Shown: positions 36,001 to 45,802, numbered from the stretch's first letter. The stretch is 64,000 nucleotides of DNA from Dermatobacter hominis (GCF_020715685.1 NZ_CP085840.1:4278001-4342000); one strand, 5' to 3'. Notes: generated from the letters alone by a model not told the origin. Program-made: numbers and translations.

Positions 36001-36281
36001 CGTGGCGGCCGTTCCAGGCGCTGTCGTGGAGCGGGTGGGCGGCGCGCCACGAGGAGGAGCACGACCTCGACGCCGTCGACGGGTCCGGCGCCGAGGGCGA
36101 GGTCGACGACCGCGTCATCGACGCGGGCGTTGTCGACGAGGGCGACGTCGAGGGCCCTGCGCCCCTCGCGTCCGACGATCCCGCCGCGCTCGACGACCTC
36201 GACCGCGACGGCGCGGCGACCGGCGGCGCCGCGGAGCCGCCCGCGGAGGACGACCCGGACCGGCCACCGCCGCCGGAGTAG
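33060..36281 (+). CDS. Giant multi-spanning membrane protein, GT-C/YfhO-like
   Basis: A 1073-residue protein. Residues 1-110 are an acidic Pro/Gly-rich region, then about twelve hydrophobic segments lie between residues 115 and 610. A soluble domain without membrane segments (about 620-940) follows, then one last membrane segment near 955 and an acidic C-terminal tail. GDMGAHVWGPAYLRDDLLPHLRLTGWTPDWYAGFPAY after the first segment resembles the acidic first loop of GT-C lipid-sugar transferases and YfhO-like proteins. I cannot name its substrate. It is followed 5 bp later by the GtrA-GT2 fusion that could supply a polyprenyl-phosphate sugar. CACGAT lies 9 nt before the ATG. Confidence 0.75.
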   Translation: MDLSPPPSSDAPLDGPGDDPDRSDPVDVDVPVGGSAARGPAGSGTAGSEAPGPEPAGAGSTVVEPGFVPGEGTADGSGSEHGLLLAGGPDDDEERRDPAEPLVEVDDPEHGGRQWADLVSWVVVGLTCLFIFASLSPAGIFSTNTPTGGDMGAHVWGPAYLRDDLLPHLRLTGWTPDWYAGFPAYVFYMVIPSLLIVMINVGPPVWLSPFLLAALAFVGRFVYLRVTHPVLRTFLWIVIGVLAILSVPVPYEVAFKLVTVSGLVTLPLAAFALARSFKMPFPGPALVAVGAAAFLYETGYTILGGNITSTMAGEFAFSISLTLCLLYLAVLVRGVRTGRDMALAATLFGLVVLCHIIPAMFAVAATVIFLLTRREDRVPWWDSFPVARGIAAGLVAVTLLTLVFRQGAFPIVVSVVLVLLFVGLDLRAVTFSTIALPVGGLLACFWFVPFFLDSPFMNDMGWEKYTKYAEYLWPQQAQFDMPYRNVVFALAALGLLLSIVHRQRIGWYLALVVLAMAWAFRYAPQWRLWNARILPFYYLAIYLLAAVAVALVIRSIALVVAELSRRREEPALVGVIGVSVVVALLAVLYGGALRILPGGQVTTDASGVTAYEWLGLRWTQQNVSSGWAQYNYEGLEGREAYPEFRSIVDTMADVGEEHGCGRAMWEYEPTLSRFGTPMALMLLPYFTDGCIGSMEGLYFEASSTTPFHFLNQSELSSQPSRAQRDMPYSGLDLQLGISHLQMMGVKYYLATSDAAIAAARADDRLTELQSITPAPTADGLQHQWVVFEVADADLVTSLSCKPVVLEGTDDHIDGWVYAKERAVPALGQEVGAKLPGPAVKWYQDPARWNVPLATSGPSDWPRVSPDDASPPCEDVPEVTVSNVRDDGDSVSFDVSETGTPVLIKTSFFPNWTAEGAEGPYRVSPNFMVVVPTDEHVTVSYGTTNVDRLGWILTIVGLVFVALLALWDQRSRSSHVIERVGAWRPFQALSWSGWAARHEEEHDLDAVDGSGAEGEVDDRVIDAGVVDEGDVEGPAPLASDDPAALDDLDRDGAATGGAAEPPAEDDPDRPPPPE

Positions 36282-36286
36282 CCGCC

Positions 36287-37486
36287 GTGCAGCTCTTCCG
36301 GCGCTTCCTGCTGGTCGGTGCGCTGGCCACGGTCGTCGACGTCGGCCTGTTCGTGTTCCTGCGCCAGGACGCGGGGTGGCCGGTGCCGGTGGCCGATGCC
36401 GTGGCGGTGGCCACCGCGACGCTCGTGTCGTGGCTGCTGCACGGCTCGGTCACCTTCCCCGGCGACCCGAGGATCCGCTGGTACCGCCGGCCCGGCCCCT
36501 ACGTGGGCTCGTCGGTGCTCGCACTCGGCATCGACGTGGCGGTCGTGACGCTGCTCGACCTCCTGCTCGACCCGCGCCGGGGCTGGGCGCTGCTCGTCAT
36601 CAAGCTGCCGGCGCTGCTCGTCGCGTTCCTCGTGCGCACGGCGAACTACCGGCGCTTCATGTACGACACGGTGCGCGACGACCAGCGCGCCCCGGCCCAC
36701 CGTCCGCCGCCCTCGGCCCGGTACCGGTTGGCGGTCGTGATCCCGGCGTTCCGTGAGGCCGACCGGATCGCCTCGACCATCGAGCGGGTGCGGTCCGACC
36801 TGTCGGGGCCGGTCGGCGAGGGCGGGCTGCAGGTCGTGGTGGTCGACGACGGCTCCGACGACGACACCGCCGACCGCGCCCGCGCCGCCGGCGCCGACGT
36901 CGTGATCCGCCAGACGCCCAACCGGGGCAAGGGCGCCGCGGTCCGGGCGGGCATGCTCGCCGCCGAGGGGCGCACGGTGGCGTTCACCGACGCCGACCTG
37001 TCGTACCCGCCTGAGCAGCTGCTCGGGTTCCTCGAGGCGATCGAGGGCGGGTGGGACGTGGCGGTGGGGAGCCGCCAGCACCAGGCCACCATGACCGTCG
37101 TCCGGGCGGGCCGTCTGCGGGAGGTCGGCGGCCGGATCGTCAACGTCTTCACGGGCATCGTGCTGCTCGGGCGCTACCGGGACACGCAGTGCGGGCTCAA
37201 GGCCATGCGGGCCGACGTGGCCCGGCTGGTGTTCTCCCGGACCCGCATCGACGGGTTCGCGTTCGACGTGGAGCTGTTCCACCTCGTCGAGCGCTACCGG
37301 TTGACGCTGACGGAGGTGCCGGTGCACGTCGTCAACAGCAGCCGGTCCACCGTGCACGTCGTGCGCGACGCGGGCCGACTGGTCCGGGACCTGTTCCGGG
37401 TGCGGGCCTTCGCCCGGCTCGGCGACTACGAGCTCGACGGTGACGACGGCCTCCCGCCGGCGGCCACCGCCGGTCAGGTCGCCTGA
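36287..37486 (+). CDS. GtrA-like flippase domain fused to a family 2 glycosyltransferase
   Basis: A 399-residue fusion. Residues 1-128 are a GtrA-like domain with four membrane segments (FLLVGALATVVDVGLFVFL, ending in VRTANYRRFMYDTV). Residues 148-375 are a GT2 domain of the dolichyl-phosphate mannose/glucose synthase kind: RLAVVIPAFREADRI, VVVVDDGSDDDT, PNRGKGAAVRAGML, VAFTDADLSYPPEQ (DxD) and DTQCGLKAMRADVARLVF. It could make polyprenyl-phosphate sugar and flip it. The usual order in such fusions is GT2 first; here GtrA comes first. It lies 5 bp after the giant membrane protein gene and 61 bp before phosphomannomutase. Confidence 0.87.
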   Translation: MQLFRRFLLVGALATVVDVGLFVFLRQDAGWPVPVADAVAVATATLVSWLLHGSVTFPGDPRIRWYRRPGPYVGSSVLALGIDVAVVTLLDLLLDPRRGWALLVIKLPALLVAFLVRTANYRRFMYDTVRDDQRAPAHRPPPSARYRLAVVIPAFREADRIASTIERVRSDLSGPVGEGGLQVVVVDDGSDDDTADRARAAGADVVIRQTPNRGKGAAVRAGMLAAEGRTVAFTDADLSYPPEQLLGFLEAIEGGWDVAVGSRQHQATMTVVRAGRLREVGGRIVNVFTGIVLLGRYRDTQCGLKAMRADVARLVFSRTRIDGFAFDVELFHLVERYRLTLTEVPVHVVNSSRSTVHVVRDAGRLVRDLFRVRAFARLGDYELDGDDGLPPAATAGQVA

Positions 37487-37534
37487 GCGCCGTCGAGCCC
37501 CGGGCCGGACTCCGGGCGGTCGGGGCCCGGCCAC

Positions 37535-37540
37535 TAGGGT
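37535..37540 (+). promoter_or_regulatory. -10 box of a leaderless manB promoter
   Basis: TAGGGT followed by 7 nt and the ATG at 37548. Confidence 0.55.
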
Positions 37541-37547
37541 GCGACCC

Positions 37548-38921
37548 ATGTCGGCCCTCGACGCCATCTTCAAGGCCTACGACGTCCGCGGCATCGTGCC
37601 GGACCAGCTCGACCCCGAGCTCGCCCGAGCGATCGGGGTCGGCTTCGCCACCTTCGCGAAGGAGGAGGCGGCCGGCCGGGGCGGGTCGGTCACCCGGGTG
37701 CTCGTCGCCCGGGACATGCGGCCGTCGGGGGTCGAGCTCTCGGGTGCGTTCGGCGAGGGCGTGCGGTCCCAGGGCCTCGACGTCGTCGACCTCGGGCTCG
37801 GTTCGACCGACCTCCTGTACTTCGCCTCCGGGTCGATGGACGCTCCCGGCGCCATGTTCACGGCGTCGCACAACCCGGCCCAGTACAACGGCGCCAAGTT
37901 CTGCCTGGCGGGCGCCCGTCCGGTCGGCGAGGACACCGGCCTGTCGCGGATCCGCGAGGTCGGCACCGCGGCGCTCGCCGGCGAGGTCGAGCCCGCCTCC
38001 ACCGAGGGTTCCCTGACCCACCAGGACGTGCTCGACGCCTTCGCCGACCACGTGCGCTCGTTCGTCGACGTCAGCGCCCTGCGGCCGCTGAAGGTGGTGG
38101 CCGACACCGCCAACGGGATGGGCGGCCTCGTCGTCCCGGCCGTGTTCGCGACGCTGCCGTTCGACCTCGAGGTGATGTACGGCGAGCTCGACGGGACCTT
38201 CCCCAACCACCCGGCCGACCCGATCCAGCCCGAGAACACGGAGGACCTCCGCCGCCGGGTCGTCGAGACCGGGGCCGACATCGGGCTCGCCTTCGACGGC
38301 GACGCCGACCGGGTCTTCCTCGTCGACGAGCACGGCGTGGGCCTGTCGGGCTCGACGACGACGGCGATCATCGCCGCCGGCATCCTCGACAAGCACCCGG
38401 GCGAGACGGTGATCCACAACCTCATCTGCTCCCGCACGGTCCCCGAGGTCGTCCGCGAGCACGGCGGCACCCCCGTCCGGACCCGCGTCGGCCACTCGTT
38501 CATCAAGCAGGTCATGGCCGAGACCGGTGCGGTCTTCGGCGGCGAGCACTCGGCGCACTACTACTTCCGGGACAACTTCCGCGCCGACTCGGGCCTGATC
38601 GCCGCGCTGGTCGTGCTCGAGCAGCTCTCGGTGTCCGGCCAGTCGCTGTCGGAGCTGCGGGCGCCCTTCGAGCGCTACGCCGACTCCGGTGAGATCAACA
38701 CCCGGGTCGAGGACCCCGCCGCCGTCATCGAGCGGGTGGCCGAGCACTTCGCGGCACTGCCCCAGGACCGCCTCGACGGCCTCACCGTCGACGGCGGCGA
38801 CTGGTGGTTCAACCTCCGCCCGTCCAACACCGAGCCGCTCCTGCGGCTGAACCTCGAGGCTCCCGACGCGGACCAGTGCGCGAAGCGCGTGGAAGAGGTC
38901 CGCGGCGTGATGACCGCCTGA
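37548..38921 (+). CDS. manB: Phosphomannomutase / phosphoglucomutase
   Basis: Interconverts mannose-6-P and mannose-1-P (or the glucose forms), feeding GDP-mannose. The 457-residue protein has the active-site serine in TASHNP (serine about 107), the metal loop DGDADR (249-254), the sugar-binding loop GGEHSAHYYF (about 333) and the phosphate-binding RPSNTEPLLRL near the end. Two following genes (Trm112-like and phosphoglucose/phosphomannose isomerase) form one operon with it, an arrangement known from other actinobacteria. Length and motifs are complete. Confidence 0.94.
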   Translation: MSALDAIFKAYDVRGIVPDQLDPELARAIGVGFATFAKEEAAGRGGSVTRVLVARDMRPSGVELSGAFGEGVRSQGLDVVDLGLGSTDLLYFASGSMDAPGAMFTASHNPAQYNGAKFCLAGARPVGEDTGLSRIREVGTAALAGEVEPASTEGSLTHQDVLDAFADHVRSFVDVSALRPLKVVADTANGMGGLVVPAVFATLPFDLEVMYGELDGTFPNHPADPIQPENTEDLRRRVVETGADIGLAFDGDADRVFLVDEHGVGLSGSTTTAIIAAGILDKHPGETVIHNLICSRTVPEVVREHGGTPVRTRVGHSFIKQVMAETGAVFGGEHSAHYYFRDNFRADSGLIAALVVLEQLSVSGQSLSELRAPFERYADSGEINTRVEDPAAVIERVAEHFAALPQDRLDGLTVDGGDWWFNLRPSNTEPLLRLNLEAPDADQCAKRVEEVRGVMTA

Positions 38922-38937
38922 TCCCAGGAGAACCCAC

Positions 38938-39186
38938 ATGACGACCGACCAGACGCTCGACCCCCGGCTGCTCGAGATCCTCGCCTGCCCCGAGGACAAG
39001 GGCCCGCTGCTGTACTTCGCCGACGAGCAGGTCCTCTACAACGACCGCCTCCACCGGACGTACGAGGTTCGCGACGGCATCCCGGTGATGCTGATCGACG
39101 AGGCGACCTCGGTCGACGACGCGGAGCACGAGCGGCTGGTGGCCAAGGCCGAGGCCGAGGGCATCGAGCCGACGTTCAGCGCGTGA
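38938..39186 (+). CDS. Trm112-like / UPF0434 protein
   Basis: An 82-residue protein of the Trm112 type, which in other organisms stabilises methyltransferases. LLEILACPEDKGPLLYF and YEVRDGIPVMLIDEA are the family landmarks. Only one cysteine remains where zinc-binding members have pairs, so it probably binds no metal. AGGAGAA precedes the ATG by 7 nt. It sits between manB and the isomerase, and its stop overlaps the next start (GTGA). Its partner is unknown. Confidence 0.85.
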   Translation: MTTDQTLDPRLLEILACPEDKGPLLYFADEQVLYNDRLHRTYEVRDGIPVMLIDEATSVDDAEHERLVAKAEAEGIEPTFSA

Positions 39187-40232
39187 GCGCCGACCAGCTC
39201 GCCGCAGGTGTGCTCGACACGCTCGACATGTTCGGGGTGGCGTTCGCCCTCCCCGAGCAGCTCGCCACCGCTCGCGACGCCGCAGCCGCGGTCGAGGGCC
39301 TGCCCCCGGCCGACGGCGTCACCTCGGTCGCGATCCTGGGCATGGGCGGCAGCGGCATCGGCGGCGACGTCTGCGCCGCCGTGGCCGGCCCCCGCTGCCC
39401 GGTGCCGATCGTCGTCTCCAAGCACTACGAGTGCCCGGGCTTCGTCGGCCCCGACACCCTCGTCATCGCCGTGTCGTTCTCCGGCGGCACCGAGGAGACG
39501 ATCGCCGCCGCCACCGCCGCGCGAGAGGCCGGGGCCCGTCTCGTGGTCGTCGCCGCGGGCGGGGAGCTCGCCCGGCTGGCCGCCGAGTGGGGCGTCCCGC
39601 ACGTGCCGGTCGACGCGTCGATCCCCATGCCCCGCGCCGGCATCGGCGCCGTGTCGATCCCGCTGCTCGTGCTGCTCGAGCGCCTCGGACTGGCCGACGG
39701 CCTGTCGGAGCAGGTCGACGCCGCCATCGCGCAGCTCGAGGTCCGTCGCGAGCAGCTGCGGGTGCCGGGCAACCCGGCCGAGCGCCTGGCCGCCCGCATC
39801 GGGCGGACGCTGCCGCTGGTGTACGGCGGCGGTCCGCTCGGCGAGGCCGCTGCGTGGCGCTGGAAGGGCCAGTTCAACGAGAACCCGAAGGTCCCGTCCT
39901 GGTCGAACCGCATCCCCGAGCTGACCCACAACGAGCTCGCGGGCTGGGCCCAGCACGGCGACGTCACCCGGCAGGTCTTCACGCTGCTGTTCCTCCGCCA
40001 CGACTTCGAGCACCCGAACGTCGGGCGCCGGTTCGAGTTCGTGGCCGCCGCCTGCGACGAGGTGGTGTCCGACATCCACACCGTCCGGGCCGAGGGCGAC
40101 GGCCCGCTCGCCCAGCTCATGGACCTGGTCATGCAGGGGGACCTCGTCACGTTGCACCTGGCGGCGCAGTCGGGCGTCGACCCGGGCCCCATCGCGGTGC
40201 TCGACGACCTCAAGCGCTGGCTCCGGGGCTGA
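39183..40232 (+). CDS. SIS-domain bifunctional phosphoglucose/phosphomannose isomerase
   Basis: Isomerises fructose-6-P to glucose-6-P or mannose-6-P. The 349-residue protein has two SIS domains: SVAILGMGGSGIGGDV and VIAVSFSGGTEET (phosphosugar-binding) in the first, then LPLVYGGGPLGEAAAWRWKGQFNENPKVPSW with NRIPELTHNELAGW in the second, which contains the catalytic glutamate and histidine of the archaeal-type PGI/PMI group. The GTG start overlaps the Trm112-like stop. With manB and the guanylyltransferase it would complete GDP-mannose synthesis. Confidence 0.9.
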   Translation: MSADQLAAGVLDTLDMFGVAFALPEQLATARDAAAAVEGLPPADGVTSVAILGMGGSGIGGDVCAAVAGPRCPVPIVVSKHYECPGFVGPDTLVIAVSFSGGTEETIAAATAAREAGARLVVVAAGGELARLAAEWGVPHVPVDASIPMPRAGIGAVSIPLLVLLERLGLADGLSEQVDAAIAQLEVRREQLRVPGNPAERLAARIGRTLPLVYGGGPLGEAAAWRWKGQFNENPKVPSWSNRIPELTHNELAGWAQHGDVTRQVFTLLFLRHDFEHPNVGRRFEFVAAACDEVVSDIHTVRAEGDGPLAQLMDLVMQGDLVTLHLAAQSGVDPGPIAVLDDLKRWLRG

Positions 40233-40248
40233 CCGGCCGGAGGCGACC

Positions 40249-41223
40249 GTGGCCACCTCACCGTTCGGAGCGTCCAGCACGACCGACGAGGTCCTCGCCG
40301 GCGTCGACCTGACCGACCGGACCGCGGTCGTGACCGGGGCCTCCGGCGGGCTCGGCCTCGAGACCGCGCGGGCGCTCGCGTCCAGAGGGGCCACCGTCGT
40401 CATGGCGGCCCGCGACGACGGCAAGCTGCGGGCCGCGGTCGACGGCGTCGGTGCGCAGGTGCCGGGCGCCGAGCTCGACCCCGTGCTGCTCGACCTCGCC
40501 GACCTGGGCTCGGTCCGGGCCGCTGCCGAGGCGGTGGCCGCCCGCCATCCGCTGGTCGACCTGCTGGTCGACAACGCCGGCGTCATGGCCTGCCCGCTCG
40601 GGCGGACGGCGGACGGCTTCGAGCTGCAGTTCGGCACGAACCACCTCGGCCACTTCCTGTTCACGACGCTGCTGCACGACCCGTTGGCCGCCGCGGCGGC
40701 CGAGCACGGCGGGGCCCGCGTCGTCGTCCTGAGCTCGGGCGGGCACCGCATGGGCGGGATCCGCTGGGACGACCCCAACTACGAGCGCACCGACGAGTAC
40801 TTCAACTGGGACGCGTACGGCCAGGCCAAGACCGCCAACGCGCTGTTCGCCCTCGAGCTCGATCGCCGCTGGTCGCCCGAGGGAATCCAGGCGTACTCGG
40901 TCCACCCCGGGATGATCATCACGGACCTGGGCCGGCACCTCCGGGCCGAGGACCTCGAGTTCATGGCGTCGGTCCGTCGCACCGACGAGCGCTCCGGCGG
41001 CACCGGCGCCATCTCGTTCAAGAGCGTCGAGGAGGGCGCGGCCACGACCGTGTGGGCTGCGACGGCGGCGGAGCTCGTCGACCACGGAGGGGCCTACCTC
41101 GAGGACTGCCACGTGGCCGAGGCGGTCGACGACCCGGCCGCCACGCACGGTGTCCGGTCGTGGGCCCGTGACCCCGAGGCCGCGGCGCGGCTCTGGGACC
41201 TGTCGGAGCGCCTCGTCGGCTGA
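40249..41223 (+). CDS. SDR family oxidoreductase (retinol dehydrogenase/POR-like)
   Basis: A 324-residue SDR. AVVTGASGGLGLETARAL binds the cofactor, and the following VVMAARDDGKL with arginine suggests NADP. LLVDNAGVMACPLGRTADGFELQFGTNHLGHFLFT is typical of the retinol dehydrogenase/protochlorophyllide reductase-like branch. The catalytic serine is in VVLSSGGHRMG and YGQAKTANALF has the Tyr-x3-Lys. The substrate is unknown. CGGAGG lies 6 nt before the GTG. It follows the isomerase by 16 bp and ends before a short GC hairpin. Confidence 0.85.
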   Translation: MATSPFGASSTTDEVLAGVDLTDRTAVVTGASGGLGLETARALASRGATVVMAARDDGKLRAAVDGVGAQVPGAELDPVLLDLADLGSVRAAAEAVAARHPLVDLLVDNAGVMACPLGRTADGFELQFGTNHLGHFLFTTLLHDPLAAAAAEHGGARVVVLSSGGHRMGGIRWDDPNYERTDEYFNWDAYGQAKTANALFALELDRRWSPEGIQAYSVHPGMIITDLGRHLRAEDLEFMASVRRTDERSGGTGAISFKSVEEGAATTVWAATAAELVDHGGAYLEDCHVAEAVDDPAATHGVRSWARDPEAAARLWDLSERLVG

Positions 41224-41228
41224 CCGCT

Positions 41229-41242
41229 CCGCCCACGGGCGG
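41229..41242 (+). terminator. Short GC hairpin after the SDR gene
   Basis: CCGCCC-ac-GGGCGG, 5 bp past the stop. The stem is only 6 bp and no U-tract follows. Confidence 0.35.
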
Positions 41243-41266
41243 TGGGGGCGGGACGGGCCCAGGTAG

Positions 41267-41380
41267 TACCCTCTGGTCCGCCAGGGCTGACCTGTACCCG
41301 GCGTCAGACGACCCCAGCCCGACACCTGCAACCCGAACCCTTCACCTCGCCGCGCCCGGCGCGCGGCACAGGAGATCACC
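41267..41380 (+). promoter_or_regulatory. Promoter and roughly 100-nt leader of ahcY
   Basis: TACCCT (41267-41272) is a plausible -10; a start near 41279 leaves a leader of about 100 nt, unusual in this window where many mRNAs seem leaderless. AGGAGA precedes the ATG by 7 nt. I cannot fit the leader to a SAH or SAM riboswitch consensus, though GGGCTG/CAGCCC could pair. Confidence 0.4.
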
Positions 41381-42832
<1,452 letters not shown>

Positions 42833-42891
42833 TCCGCTCGACCGGCGCTGCCGGTCGCTGCCGATGGCGTCGCCAGGCGCCGGATCCGAGC

Positions 42892-42923
42892 GCACGCCCC
42901 CGGCCCGGGTGCCGGGGGCGTGC
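42892..42923. terminator. Terminator hairpin after ahcY
   Basis: GCACGCCCCCGGC pairs perfectly with GCCGGGGGCGTGC (13 bp) over the 6-nt loop ccgggt, 59 bp after the ahcY stop. No U-tract, as usual for high-GC actinobacteria. Confidence 0.75.
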
Positions 42924-42972
42924 CGCGTCCGGAGTGCTCAACGTCGGGCGGCGGCCGACCGATGGATCTCGG

Positions 42973-44862
42973 ATGGCGGTGGCGTGGCACGGGGTCCGGG
43001 GCGAGGTCAGGACCCTCCACGGCGACGTCCCCGTCTGGTGGACCGAGGCCCCCGGCGAGACGACCGTCGGCATCACGTTCCGGGTCGGGTGGGCCGACGA
43101 GCCGCTGGCCTGGCGTGGCGCCTCGCACCTCGTCGAGCACGCCCTGCTCCTCGGGCTCGAGGGGCCCGACCTGTCCGTCGACGGTGCCACGGGCCCGTAC
43201 ACCACCTCGGTCTCGGTGACGGGCGGCGCCGACGCCGTGGCCGACGCCGTGGCCCGGCTGTGCGCACGGGCCGGCGACGCCGACCTGCCCCGCACCGCCC
43301 TCGCCGGTCGACGCGTGCTGCGGGCCGAGGCTGCGGCGCAGCCCGCCGGGCGGCCGCTTGTCGAGTCGATGCTCGTCGACCTCGTGGGGCTCCACGGGCC
43401 GGCCCGATCGGTGCTCGCCGAGGTCGGCCTCGCAGATGCCGACGAGGCGCTGGTGCGCCGCTGGATCGCCACGTGGTTCGTCGCCGGCAACGCCGCCGTG
43501 TGGTCGACCGGCCCTGCGCCGCCCGAGCTCGACCTGCCGCTGCCGCCCGGCCCGCGGCGCCCGGCGCGGCCCCTGGTCACGCTCCCCGGGCGACCGGTGC
43601 ACGTCCGCCGCCCCGGCGCCGTCGGCTTCCTCGGCCTCGCCGGCGGCGGTCCCGCCGTGGACCTGGCGCTGCAGGTCGTCGCCCACCGGGTCCGCACGCT
43701 GCTCAGGGACGTCCACGGGGTGAGCTACCGCGTCGAGCCGACCTCGCTCCGCTGCGGCGGTGGACGCGCGGTCGCGGGCGTCGTGGGCGACGTGGTCGCC
43801 GGCGCCGGGACCACGGCGCTCCGGACCGTCGCGGCCGTCGTCGAGGACGTCGCGACCAGCGGCCCCGGCGGTGACGAGCTCGATGCCGCCCGATCGGCCC
43901 GGCGACGCGACGAGGCACACGGCGACGGCGGCCGCTCCGCGGCTGCGCTCGCGGCCATGGACCACCTGATGGGCGGCGTCGACCTCGACGGCGGGTCCGA
44001 CGGGTCCGGCCTCGACGTGGGTCCCGACGAGGTGCGCGCCGCGCTCGGCGACGTGCTGGCCGACGCGGTCTGGAGCGTGCCCGACGACGCCGAGCCCGGC
44101 GACTGGGCCGTCCCGCCGCTGGGGTGGAGCGACGACCCCGCGCCGGCCGGTGACGAGCGGCGGTCCCGCGACGGCGAGGGCCGGCTGGTGCTCGCCGACG
44201 GCGCGCTCTGGATCGGCGACCGGTGGGGCGGCCGGTCCGTCGACCTCCGTCGGCCGGCCGGCGTGCTGGCGTGGCGCGACGGGACCCGGGAGGTGCTCCG
44301 CGACGACGGCCACAGCCTCCTCGTCGTGCCCTGGCGCTGGCCCGACGGCGACGCGATCGCTCGGGCCGTCGACGAGGCCTGCCCTCCCGAGGACCGGGCC
44401 GAGCTCGGGTTCCGTGGTCCGGCGGTGCCCGACGACGCCTGGGACGTTGCGGACCGGCGTCGAGATGACCCGGCGTGGGATCCCGACTCGTCGTCCGCCC
44501 GGCTCCTCCTGGGCGGTGCGGTGCTGCTCGACTGGCTGCAGTCGGCCGGTCTGCTGCGCCCGGCCGTCCTCGGGGCCGCGGCGACCGCACCCGACGGCAC
44601 TGCCCTCGCCGACCTGACCCCGGTGCGGCGCTACCGGGCGGTCGGCGCCGTGTTCGCCCCCGACATGGTCACGGAGGAGGGGCGCCGCTTCGTCGACCAC
44701 CTCCACGCCGGTGAGCCGCGCCCGATCGACGCGATCTGGGCGGCCCTCGGCGGCCCGCCCCGGGACGGCTTCGTCGCGCTGCCCGACGACCCACAGGTGG
44801 TCGCCGCGGCCAGGGCGCTGCTCGACGACGAGCACCACCGCTGGAACACCGGGCGGGGTTGA
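42973..44862 (+). CDS. M16 family metallopeptidase-like protein
   Basis: A 629-residue protein with the inverted zinc motif HLVEH (residues 52-56) in RGASHLVEHALLLG, the mark of M16 (pitrilysin/insulinase) peptidases. Glutamate 119 in RRVLRAE fits the third zinc ligand. The partner glutamate seven residues earlier, conserved in active enzymes, is glycine here. The rest is unusually divergent and Asp/Arg/Ala-rich, with one recognisable later phrase, LLRDVHGVSYRVEPTS, which resembles the M16 C-terminal domain. Activity is therefore doubtful but possible. An in-frame GTG at 42934 is an alternative start. No signal peptide; it may act in the cytoplasm. Confidence 0.72.
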   Translation: MAVAWHGVRGEVRTLHGDVPVWWTEAPGETTVGITFRVGWADEPLAWRGASHLVEHALLLGLEGPDLSVDGATGPYTTSVSVTGGADAVADAVARLCARAGDADLPRTALAGRRVLRAEAAAQPAGRPLVESMLVDLVGLHGPARSVLAEVGLADADEALVRRWIATWFVAGNAAVWSTGPAPPELDLPLPPGPRRPARPLVTLPGRPVHVRRPGAVGFLGLAGGGPAVDLALQVVAHRVRTLLRDVHGVSYRVEPTSLRCGGGRAVAGVVGDVVAGAGTTALRTVAAVVEDVATSGPGGDELDAARSARRRDEAHGDGGRSAAALAAMDHLMGGVDLDGGSDGSGLDVGPDEVRAALGDVLADAVWSVPDDAEPGDWAVPPLGWSDDPAPAGDERRSRDGEGRLVLADGALWIGDRWGGRSVDLRRPAGVLAWRDGTREVLRDDGHSLLVVPWRWPDGDAIARAVDEACPPEDRAELGFRGPAVPDDAWDVADRRRDDPAWDPDSSSARLLLGGAVLLDWLQSAGLLRPAVLGAAATAPDGTALADLTPVRRYRAVGAVFAPDMVTEEGRRFVDHLHAGEPRPIDAIWAALGGPPRDGFVALPDDPQVVAAARALLDDEHHRWNTGRG

Positions 44863-44928
44863 CCCCGGCCGACGAACCCGCGGGGGTGGCAGACTCGGCT
44901 CCGCTCGACGACATCAGAGGGGGTCGGT

Positions 44929-45798
44929 GTGGAGCAGTTCGACGGCAAGGTCGCGGTGGTGACCGGCGGGGCCAGCGGCATCGGCCGGGCCATGGCGCAG
45001 GCGTTCGTGGCCAAGGGGATGAAGGTGGTGCTGGCCGACATCGAGGCGGGACCGCTCGAGGACACGGCGCAGGCGCTGCGCGGCGACGGCGGCGACGTCT
45101 TCGCGGTGACCGCGGACGTGAGCCGGGCCGGTGACGTCGAGCGGATCGGCGAGGCGGCGATCGATGTGTTCGGCGCGCTGCACGTCGCCTGCAACAACGC
45201 CGGCGTGGGCGGTGGGGGCGCGACCTGGGAGGTCGACCTCTCGACGTGGGAGTGGGTCCTCGGCGTCAACCTGATGGGCGTCGTGCACGGGCTGCGGTCG
45301 TTCACCCCGCGGATCATCGACAGCGGCGGCGGCCACATCGTCAACACCGCCTCGATGGCCGGGCTGACGTCGCCCGCGTTCATGAGCCCGTACAACGTCT
45401 CGAAGCACGCGGTCGTCACCATGTCGGAGTCGATGTACGTCGAGCTGCAGATGCTGCACCCGGAGGTCGGGATCAGCGTGCTGTGCCCCGGATGGGTCCG
45501 GACGAGGATCGCGGAGTCGGACCGCAACCAGCCCGACGCGGTGGCCGCTGCGCAGGCGGCGGTCGACGAGGCCACGGCGGCACCGGGCCGGGTCTCGGGC
45601 GAGCAGCTGAAAGGCATGATCGACGCCTTCGTCGCCGAGGGCCTGCAGCCGGCGGCGGTGGCCGACATGGTCGTCGACGCGATCGAGCAGCGCCGCTTCT
45701 ACATCCTCACCCACCCCGAGTGGCAGTCGATGGTGCGCGACCGCGTGGACCGGATGCTGAGCGGCGAGGACCCGTCGATGGCGCTGCCCGGCAACTGA
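44929..45798 (+). CDS. SDR family oxidoreductase
   Basis: Classical SDR of 289 residues. VVTGGASGIGRAMAQAF binds the cofactor and VVLADIE has the aspartate favouring NAD. ACNNAGVGGGG, NTASMAGLTSPAFMSPYNVSKHAV (catalytic Ser, Tyr, Lys) and CPGWVRTRI follow. The C-terminal 70 residues form an extra helical region, a little longer than the core family. The substrate is unknown. The GTG has AGAGGGGG 7 nt upstream. It converges on comF with a 4-bp gap. Confidence 0.87.
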   Translation: MEQFDGKVAVVTGGASGIGRAMAQAFVAKGMKVVLADIEAGPLEDTAQALRGDGGDVFAVTADVSRAGDVERIGEAAIDVFGALHVACNNAGVGGGGATWEVDLSTWEWVLGVNLMGVVHGLRSFTPRIIDSGGGHIVNTASMAGLTSPAFMSPYNVSKHAVVTMSESMYVELQMLHPEVGISVLCPGWVRTRIAESDRNQPDAVAAAQAAVDEATAAPGRVSGEQLKGMIDAFVAEGLQPAAVADMVVDAIEQRRFYILTHPEWQSMVRDRVDRMLSGEDPSMALPGN

Positions 45799-45802
45799 CC
45801 CC

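Noticed and set aside
41279-41380. SAH or SAM riboswitch before ahcY
   Set aside because: The leader length would allow it, but I could not place the conserved core of any of these riboswitches.
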